A stretch of DNA of 6,271 bases, from assembly GCA_916720285.1 (NCBI GenBank), contig CAKAQP010000138.1, positions 1 through 6,271 on the forward strand, read 5' to 3'. The DNA comes from an uncultured Lachnoanaerobaculum sp. (GTDB taxonomy: Bacteria; Bacillota; Clostridia; Lachnospirales; Lachnospiraceae). The translations under genes were made by a program, and so were the position numbers. Shown here piece by piece: positions 1 to 4,281 of this stretch. The notes under the pieces are model-generated. The model did no database searches. It was not told the DNA's origin and saw only the letters and a list, made by a program, of their open reading frames with translations. How positions within the stretch are numbered: position 1 is the first letter of the stretch; each line of letters starts with the position of its first letter.

Positions 1-151
1 TCTCAGCCTTAATTGTAGCAACGTGAGCAGCCTCGTCAGATGACTCGCCCGGATTGGCAACTATAGCACGAAGGAAAGCTGTCATATCAGCCTTGTAGCC
101 TTCAGCTAAAGCTTTGATCTTCTCTAACTCTTCACTTGATAATTTACCCAT
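1..151 (-). CDS. ygeY: YgeY-family M20 metallohydrolase, N-terminal fragment (cut by window edge)
   Basis: Only the first 50 codons are present; the gene continues leftwards out of the window. The ATG is at 149-151, with AAGGAGG at 161-167 (9-base spacing), so the start is firm. The peptide begins MGKLSSEELEKIKALAEGYK and continues with ADMTAFLRAIVANPGESSDE. This resembles the N-terminus of the YgeY group of M20 peptidase-like hydrolases (E. coli YgeY has a closely similar 'ADMTRFLRDMVAIPSES' segment, from memory). Family knowledge: YgeY proteins are predicted zinc-dependent amidohydrolases/deacetylases, often encoded beside diaminopropionate ammonia-lyase and, in many anaerobes, near selenium-dependent purine or hydroxylase genes; their substrate is not settled. 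The metal-binding residues lie outside the window. It follows ygeX by 31 bases on the same strand with no terminator, so co-transcription is likely. The identification rests on a short segment plus its neighbour. Confidence 0.8.
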   Translation of the reverse strand, partial: MGKLSSEELEKIKALAEGYKADMTAFLRAIVANPGESSDEAAHVATIKAE

Positions 152-182
152 TGTATTGTTCCTCCTTCAATATATAACTATC

Positions 183-1376
183 TTATCTTTCCTTAGCTTC
201 CCAGATAATATTTCTCCAACGCTGTGGATCAGTGTCACCCTCAGTTGAGAAGAGTAATACCTTAGAATCCTTGGTTAAGTTTAGTTTCTCTCTAAGCTCC
301 TTGTACTCATCATCCATCATGATAGTAGCGAGTGCACCGAACGGAGCGGCTCCCGACTCACCTGAAAGAACCTGAGTATCTCCCTTTAAAGGAGCGTTAA
401 GCATACGCATACCTCTTGCAGCCACGATATCCTCAGCAGCTATAAAGCATGTCACATGATTCTTTAATATGTCCCAAGATGTGATATTCGGCTCACCGCA
501 AGCAAGACCTGCCATGATTGTATCCATATCTCCATCTACTATTCTTATATCACCGTCAGCAGCCTTTGCACCCTTGTAAAGACAAGCTGCAGCCTCAGCC
601 TCAACAACTACCATTACAGGTGGGTTCTCTTTGTACTTATTAGCAAAGTAACCAACCATTGCACCTGCAAGTGAACCTACACCTGCCTGAACAAATACAT
701 GAGTAGGTCTCTCGGCAAACTGAGCATCAGCCTCAAGCGCCATAGTACCGTATCCTTGCATAATCCATGCAGGAATCTTCTCATAGCCTTCCCAAGCTGT
801 ATCCTGAACCACAACACCGTGCTCAACACCGGCAGCAAGCTTTGCAGCCTCACGAACGCACTCATCATAGTTTACATCGGAAATCCAAGCATCAGCACCC
901 TCAGCCTTGATGTTGTTGAGTCTTGTCTCAGTTGAACCCTTAGGCATGATGATTACCGATTTTTGATGCAACTTATTTGCTGCCCAAGCTACTCCACGAC
1001 CATGGTTACCATCTGTAGCAGAGAAGAATGTAGCAGGTTTGAATTTCTTTGCAAACTCGTCGGATGTAAGAACTGAATAAGGTAGTTCAGATACATCTAC
1101 ATTCATTTCATCAGCTATGTACTTAGCGATAGCATATGAACCGCCAAGAACCTTAAATGCGTTCAAACCGAATCTGTAAGACTCATCCTTTACCTTTACT
1201 GTTCCTAATCCAAGGAATTCAGCCATTTCCTTTAAATCAGCCAATGGTGTTTGAGTATACTGAGGAAAGCTCTCATGGAATGCTTTCGCTTTTGTTACTT
1301 CTTCCACAGACATTATCGGAAGATTGGCATCCTCTGTTTTGGGCATATTATTTAAGACCCATTTTAGTTGTGACAT
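183..1376 (-). CDS. ygeX: 2,3-diaminopropionate ammonia-lyase (PLP enzyme)
   Basis: Encodes 397 residues, the usual length of diaminopropionate ammonia-lyase (EC 4.3.1.15, also named dpaL). This cytosolic PLP fold-type II enzyme converts D- or L-2,3-diaminopropionate to pyruvate and two ammonia; the E. coli enzyme also acts on D-serine. Seen in the sequence: the PLP lysine K75 in RFGLNAFKVLGG, the SATDGNHG loop (119-126) with D122, QDTAW with D192, and the glycine-rich phosphate loop AGVGSLAG (231-238). D122 and D192 correspond to the E. coli catalytic aspartates D120 and D189. C265 and C293 lie where the E. coli enzyme has its disulfide pair. The ATG at 1374-1376 is preceded by AGGAGG at 1388-1393 (11-base gap). 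It sits 39 bases after the regulator stop and 31 before ygeY, so it is the middle gene of an apparent operon feeding pyruvate and ammonia into central metabolism. Codon use is visibly more G/C-ending (ATC, CGT) than in the right half of the window, as expected for a well-expressed enzyme. The reading frame is intact. Confidence 0.96.
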   Translation of the reverse strand: MSQLKWVLNNMPKTEDANLPIMSVEEVTKAKAFHESFPQYTQTPLADLKEMAEFLGLGTVKVKDESYRFGLNAFKVLGGSYAIAKYIADEMNVDVSELPYSVLTSDEFAKKFKPATFFSATDGNHGRGVAWAANKLHQKSVIIMPKGSTETRLNNIKAEGADAWISDVNYDECVREAAKLAAGVEHGVVVQDTAWEGYEKIPAWIMQGYGTMALEADAQFAERPTHVFVQAGVGSLAGAMVGYFANKYKENPPVMVVVEAEAAACLYKGAKAADGDIRIVDGDMDTIMAGLACGEPNITSWDILKNHVTCFIAAEDIVAARGMRMLNAPLKGDTQVLSGESGAAPFGALATIMMDDEYKELREKLNLTKDSKVLLFSTEGDTDPQRWRNIIWEAKER

Positions 1377-1415
1377 GAAATTTTAAACCTCCTAAATTGT
1401 TTAGCAAAAATGCTA

Positions 1416-2096
1416 TTATTCATTAACTGTCTTAGCCTGTTCAATGTAGCTATACAGTGTGAATTTACTAATTCCAAAAAATTGAGAAATCTTGTCCCCT
1501 GACTTAGTGATGAGAAAAGCACCGGCATCCTGTAAAAATTTAATAGCCTTAATCTTTTCATCCTTTGTCATAAGGGCAGGTGTCTTTCCTACAATCCTTA
1601 CGCTTTGTTCTATCAGATTTTCAAGCAAATCATTTACACTAAGTGGGATTTGTCCATAAACGTCCTCTTCGGCAGCTTCAAAATTCTCAACTATACTTGA
1701 GAGTGTTGCCTGAGCATTTATGAAATTTGTCATATCATGGTTTATACCAAGAATAAATCTGTATTTACCGGTTTCATCCTTTAAGAATACGGAGGAAGAT
1801 TTTAATATCCTGCCGTCGGTGGTATGAGTCTTATATCCGAGGTGATCACTTACGTTTTCTCCTTTTTTTAAGGCTTCAAGAGTTCCGAGAACTATCTTTG
1901 AAGCACCGTCACCGATTTTTCTTCCTGTTACATGACCATTAATGATATAGCAAATAGTGTGTTCCAGATCGTCAGCTTGTAAATCATGAATACAGACTTC
2001 ACAGTCATTGCCGAAATGTCTGGCGATACCATGAGCAATCATTACCAAAGATTCTAAAGTCAAATCATCTCTTTTCATAAAATTCACTATTGCCAT
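1416..2096 (-). CDS. YheO-like PAS / helix-turn-helix transcriptional regulator of the ygeX operon
   Basis: Encodes 226 residues with two domains. A YheO-like PAS domain spans about 15-125, with the signature pieces INGHVTGRKIGDGA (52-65), HTTDGRILKSSS (91-102) and ILGINHDMTNF (115-125). A C-terminal HTH of the HTH_22 type lies at about 178-224, with the recognition region KISQFFGISKFTLYSYIEQ (202-220). Family knowledge: YheO-like regulators sense small molecules; DauR of Pseudomonas aeruginosa, from this family, represses a D-arginine catabolic operon. Inference: this protein senses diaminopropionate, D-serine or a related amino acid and controls itself plus ygeX and ygeY, the next genes on the same strand (39-base gap). 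Two matching palindromes at 2112-2134 and 2173-2191 flank its promoter. The start is uncertain: AAAGGA directly abuts the ATG at 2094-2096 with no spacer, whereas the in-frame GTG at 2085-2087 (codon 4) sits 9 bases after it, a normal distance. A third option, the ATG at 2076-2078, also leaves the PAS domain intact. Confidence 0.9.
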   Translation of the reverse strand: MAIVNFMKRDDLTLESLVMIAHGIARHFGNDCEVCIHDLQADDLEHTICYIINGHVTGRKIGDGASKIVLGTLEALKKGENVSDHLGYKTHTTDGRILKSSSVFLKDETGKYRFILGINHDMTNFINAQATLSSIVENFEAAEEDVYGQIPLSVNDLLENLIEQSVRIVGKTPALMTKDEKIKAIKFLQDAGAFLITKSGDKISQFFGISKFTLYSYIEQAKTVNE

Positions 2097-2111
2097 TCCT
2101 TTATTATTTGA

Positions 2112-2134
2112 ATACCTAAAATTTTTTTAGGTAT
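2112..2134. promoter_or_regulatory. Operator-like perfect palindrome (site 1)
   Basis: A perfect 10-bp inverted repeat, ATACCTAAAA (2112-2121) and TTTTAGGTAT (2125-2134), with a 3-base T spacer. It lies just downstream of the regulator's -10 box, over the predicted transcription start (about 2132) and upstream of the ribosome binding site. A protein bound here would block initiation. The 19-bp core (2114-2132) recurs at 2173-2191. It is probably bound by the YheO-like regulator, by inference from position. In RNA it would also place an AU-rich hairpin at the 5' end of the operon transcript, so an RNA role cannot be excluded. Confidence 0.7.
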
Positions 2135-2138
2135 CTAT

Positions 2139-2167
2139 AATATAGCACCTTTAACAAAGCAAATCAA
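2139..2167 (-). promoter_or_regulatory. Promoter of the regulator-ygeX-ygeY operon
   Basis: Read on the minus strand: -35 TTGATT (2162-2167), a 17-base spacer, and -10 TATATT (2139-2144) preceded by TGC (2145-2147), which gives an extended -10. The predicted start of transcription is near 2132, about 35 bases before the regulator ATG. Both hexamers match the vegetative sigma consensus well, and the promoter lies exactly between two copies of a palindrome. Confidence 0.7.
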
Positions 2168-2172
2168 TAGCA

Positions 2173-2191
2173 AACTAAAAAAAATTTAGGT
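2173..2191. promoter_or_regulatory. Operator-like palindrome (site 2)
   Basis: This 19-bp element has half-sites AACTAAA (2173-2179) and TTTAGGT (2185-2191). It matches site 1 (2114-2132) at all half-site positions except one (A for C at position 2) and differs only in the central A/T bases. It begins 5 bp upstream of the -35 box, and its centre is 59 bp from the centre of site 1. The position suits either an upstream activator site or a second repressor site for looping or cooperative binding. Confidence 0.62.
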
Positions 2192-2322
2192 CAACAAAAA
2201 TATTGTAAGAATACATAAAAAACAAAATATTTAGTTGAATTTATACAGTAGAATAAGTTTGATAATTAATTGATAAAAAATAAGCAACAATTATTTAAAA
2301 AAAACAGTATATAAATTTTAAC
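2192..2322. other. AT-rich spacer between the divergent regulator and lipoprotein genes
   Basis: The whole intergenic stretch runs from 2097 to 2383 (287 bases). Its left part holds the regulator's promoter and operators, and its right end holds the lipoprotein promoter. The middle is very A/T-rich with runs of A. I see no open frame with a ribosome binding site, no stable GC-containing hairpin, and no third copy of the ACCTAAA/TTTAGGT palindrome. A-tracts here could bend the DNA, but that is only a possibility. Confidence 0.5.
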
Positions 2323-2351
2323 TGTACATATTTAGATGAAGAAAATATAAT
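2323..2351 (+). promoter_or_regulatory. Promoter of the lipoprotein gene
   Basis: A -35-like TGTACA (2323-2328, 4 of 6 consensus bases) and a perfect TATAAT -10 (2346-2351) are separated by 17 bases. Transcription would begin near 2358, about 10 bases before the Shine-Dalgarno at 2368-2375 and 26 before the ACG codon. This supports the idea that the ACG at 2384, not a distant codon, marks the intended start. Confidence 0.55.
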
Positions 2352-2367
2352 AATAGACATAATAAAC

Positions 2368-2375
2368 AAAGGAGG
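2368..2375 (+). promoter_or_regulatory. Strong ribosome binding site serving the ACG-position start
   Basis: AAAGGAGG lies 8 bases before ACG at 2384-2386. This is the ideal distance for a start codon there, but 26 bases before the first conventional start (GTG, 2402). A weaker AAGAGG at 2387-2392 lies 9 bases before that GTG. Confidence 0.7.
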
Positions 2376-2383
2376 AAATACTT

Positions 2384-2899
2384 ACGAAGAGGTTTATAAT
2401 AGTGCTTTCCTGCCTTTTCCTGGCCGGGTGCGGCAGTGCAGGTAAAGCTGATAATGAAAAGACAGTTGCTGAAAGCAAAATAGCAAATGAGAGTAATACA
2501 AATGAGGACAGTACAGAGGCAGAGAGTGAATCCGTAAAAAAAGATGGAGAAGTAGACTACGATTTGACCGTTATGGGTGCGGATATGGTATACGCTACAG
2601 TATATCAGATGATGATAGATCCCAAGTCATATATAGGCAAGAGCTTTAAAATAAGAGGAAACTATTATTCTTCATATAGTAAGGATAAGGATGTATATTA
2701 TCATTTCTGTATGATAAAAGATGCGGCGGCATGCTGTGCACAGGGGTTGGAGCTTCTTTGGGCGGATGAAAAAATGAACAGACATGAAAACTGTCCTGAA
2801 GAAGATACTCTTGTCACTGTGGAAGGTGTATTTGAGACTTATGAAGAAGGCCCTAATACATATGGAAGAATAAAAGATGCGAAGATAGTGGAAGAGTAA
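2384..2899 (+). CDS. Small secreted lipoprotein of unknown function, apparent ACG start
   Basis: Read from the ACG at 2384 as Met this gives 171 residues: a lipoprotein signal peptide MKRFIIVLSCLFLAGC with a basic n-region, hydrophobic core and lipobox LAGC (C16 lipidated), then a Ser/Glu/Asn-rich acidic linker (about 17-60), then a globular domain (about 62-171). The protein would be anchored on the outer face of the membrane. The domain contains YATVYQMMIDPKSYIGK, HFCMIKDAAACCAQG and a C-terminal V..EGVFETYEEG.NTYGRI strand pattern. It carries H107, C109, C117, C118 and C137, which could bind metal or form disulfides. The strand-rich pattern suggests a small beta-barrel such as an OB-fold, but I do not recognise a named family. 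No ATG, GTG or TTG lies between the in-frame stop (2363-2365) and the GTG at 2402. Starting at that GTG (165 residues) would remove the positive charges and half the hydrophobic core, so the gene either uses ACG or has lost its ATG by one transition. It has its own promoter and a hairpin terminator and is monocistronic. Confidence 0.75.
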   Translation, partial: TKRFIIVLSCLFLAGCGSAGKADNEKTVAESKIANESNTNEDSTEAESESVKKDGEVDYDLTVMGADMVYATVYQMMIDPKSYIGKSFKIRGNYYSSYSKDKDVYYHFCMIKDAAACCAQGLELLWADEKMNRHENCPEEDTLVTVEGVFETYEEGPNTYGRIKDAKIVEE

Positions 2900-2903
2900 G
2901 TAT

Positions 2904-2947
2904 AAAACCGGGACTGTCAATATAGTTTGACTCTCCCGGCCATTTTT
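2904..2947. terminator. Bidirectional intrinsic terminator between the lipoprotein gene and tadA
   Basis: The stem CCGGGA (2908-2913) pairs with TCCCGG (2934-2939). After a 2x2 mismatch, an inner stem GTCAA (2916-2920) pairs with TTGAC (2927-2931) around a 6-base loop. On the plus strand it is followed by a T run (2943-2947). On the minus strand the complement of AAAA (2904-2907) gives TTTT. It therefore ends both convergent transcripts. The plus-side T run overlaps the tadA stop codon (2946-2948). Confidence 0.88.
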
Positions 2948-3413
2948 ATGATTTGCTCTGTCTTAACGATTTAAAAAAGGAGGTAAGCATACCGGAACAT
3001 TCGTTATGAAGAGGGCCGGATATAAGCTCTACTTCCGTTTTGTGGTTGAAACCGTCTGTTTGTAAAATATTTATAATGGAACCGGCACATCCGGCTTTCG
3101 GATTCATGGCGCCGAGAACTACCTTTTTTATTCTGGACTGGACTATTGCACCTGCACACATCGGACAGGGCTCGAGCGTTATATACATGGTACAATCCTC
3201 AAGTCTCCAATCTCCAAGCTTTTTACATGCTTTTTTTATTGCAATAATTTCAGCATGAGAGAGTGTACTCTTGTCCTTGTTTCTTCTATTATATCCTCTT
3301 GCTATTATCTTATCTTCAAAAACAATCACACAGCCTATAGGAACATCACCTATATCTCCGGCTTTTTTTGCCTGTTTTATGGCTTCTTTTAAAAAAATTT
3401 CATCTCTATTCAT
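2946..3413 (-). CDS. tadA: tRNA-specific adenosine deaminase TadA
   Basis: Encodes 155 residues, the normal length for TadA. The enzyme deaminates adenosine 34 to inosine in the wobble position of tRNA-Arg(ACG), allowing CGU/CGC/CGA decoding; it is usually essential and acts in the cytosol as a homodimer. Seen in the sequence: the zinc/catalytic motif HAE (H53, E55; E55 is the proton shuttle), the second zinc motif PCPMC (C83, C86), VPIGCVIV near residue 24 and the family segment GAMNPKAGCAGS (101-112). The ATG at 3411-3413 has AAAGGA a few bases upstream. It is transcribed alone, convergent with the lipoprotein gene (shared terminator) and divergent from the response regulator. A TadA-type enzyme could be confused with guanine or cytidine deaminases, but the length and the C-terminal segment fit TadA. 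Confidence 0.95.
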   Translation of the reverse strand: MNRDEIFLKEAIKQAKKAGDIGDVPIGCVIVFEDKIIARGYNRRNKDKSTLSHAEIIAIKKACKKLGDWRLEDCTMYITLEPCPMCAGAIVQSRIKKVVLGAMNPKAGCAGSIINILQTDGFNHKTEVELISGPLHNECSGMLTSFFKSLRQSKS

Positions 3414-3458
3414 ATATTTCCTTTATAAGACACAAAAAATTAACACTTTAGGTTTATA

Positions 3459-3464
3459 ATTATA
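3459..3464 (-). promoter_or_regulatory. Probable -10 element of tadA
   Basis: On the minus strand this is a perfect TATAAT, 45 bases upstream of the tadA ATG. No convincing -35 hexamer stands 16-18 bases further upstream, and the sequence is part of an AT-rich palindrome (TATAATTATA), so chance occurrence is possible. Confidence 0.35.
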
Positions 3465-3512
3465 AAACTACAAAACTGTTAGAAAATATTCATTTTTTTA
3501 TATTAAAACAAA

Positions 3513-3521
3513 TGGTATAAT
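3513..3521 (+). promoter_or_regulatory. Extended -10 promoter of the two-component operon
   Basis: TGG-TATAAT is a perfect extended -10 (TGnTATAAT), 63 bases upstream of the response regulator ATG. The -35 region (about 3493-3498) is only a T run, which extended -10 promoters tolerate. No operator repeat is evident nearby, so autoregulation cannot be read from the sequence. Confidence 0.5.
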
Positions 3522-3584
3522 GTAAACAGTTATAATTTAAACTAAATCAAAATAAAAATCAAATCAAGATATAAAGGTGGAACA

Positions 3585-4280
3585 ATGGAATTAATATTGG
3601 TATGTGATGACGACAGAGAGATAGTAGATGCAATAAAAATCTATCTTTCAGGGGAGGGCTTTGAAGTGCTTACAGCCTATGACGGTGAAGAAGCGGTAAA
3701 ATTGATGGCAAAACACAGAGTTGATTTGCTTATAATAGATATTATGATGCCTGTACTGGACGGAATAAGAGCTACGATGAAGATAAGAGAGAACAGCACT
3801 GTGCCTATTATAATGCTTTCGGCAAAATCTGAAGATGCAGATAAGATTTTAGGACTGAATATCGGTGCGGATGATTATCTTACAAAGCCTTTTAATCCTC
3901 TTGAGCTTGTTGCAAGAGTAAAGAGTCAACTTAGAAGATATAAAAAACTTGGAAATATGTCTGTGCCTGAGTCACAAAAGGTTGTTGTAGGTGACCTTGA
4001 AATTGACGATGAGACCAAGGAAGTTACAATCGCAGGAGAGCTTATAAAGCTTACACCTATAGAGTACAATATACTCTTGCTTCTTGCAAAGAATGCGGGA
4101 AAGGTGTTCTCAATTGATGAAATATATGAGCAGATTTGGAATGAAGAGGCTATCGGAGCAGACAATACGGTTGCCGTACATATAAGGCATATAAGAGAAA
4201 AAATAGAGTTAAATCCTAAGGAGCCAAGATATTTGAAAGTTGTATGGGGAGTAGGATACAAGATTGAAAAACAAAGCTGA
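3585..4280 (+). CDS. OmpR/PhoB-family response regulator (VanR-like)
   Basis: Encodes 231 residues. The receiver domain (about 1-118) has the acidic pair D8/D9, phospho-acceptor D52 in IIDIMMPVLDG, S79 in MLSAK and K101 in LTKPF, so all phosphorylation residues are present. A linker (about 119-133) leads to a winged-helix DNA-binding domain (about 134-229) with LTPIEYNILLLLAKNAGKVFS, the recognition-helix region VAVHIRHIREKI and the closing wing hairpin RYLKVVWGVGYKIE. It is expected to be phosphorylated by the adjacent histidine kinase and to act as a cytosolic transcription factor. ATG at 3585 follows AAAGGTGG (3573-3580). The kinase frame begins within or just after its stop (4278-4280), which implies translational coupling. 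The similarity to VanR is a family-level resemblance; target genes and the signal are not visible. Confidence 0.94.
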   Translation: MELILVCDDDREIVDAIKIYLSGEGFEVLTAYDGEEAVKLMAKHRVDLLIIDIMMPVLDGIRATMKIRENSTVPIIMLSAKSEDADKILGLNIGADDYLTKPFNPLELVARVKSQLRRYKKLGNMSVPESQKVVVGDLEIDDETKEVTIAGELIKLTPIEYNILLLLAKNAGKVFSIDEIYEQIWNEEAIGADNTVAVHIRHIREKIELNPKEPRYLKVVWGVGYKIEKQS

Positions 4281-4281
4281 T

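Noticed and set aside
699..935. Open frame on the plus strand inside ygeX
   Set aside because: Lies antisense to a confidently identified enzyme gene, has no ribosome binding site and no recognisable protein features.
1402..1415. Small hairpin TAGCA-AAAA-TGCTA directly after the regulator stop
   Set aside because: Five AT-rich base pairs without a T run; too weak for a terminator, and the ygeX ribosome binding site follows at once. At most a minor mRNA processing or stability element.
2304..2325. ACAGT...ACTGT inverted repeat next to the lipoprotein -35 box
   Set aside because: Only 5 bp per arm with 12 bases between in very AT-rich DNA; no second copy with the same layout, so no support as an operator.
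2946..3413. Possibility that the deaminase is a defence or toxin-type deaminase
   Set aside because: Length, HAE and PCPMC motifs and the GAMNPKAG segment fit housekeeping TadA, and no defence-system partner genes are adjacent.
3447..3453. TTTAGGT half-site in the tadA upstream region, matching the operator half-sites
   Set aside because: There is no partner ACCTAAA at the right spacing, and a 7-base AT-rich word is expected by chance.
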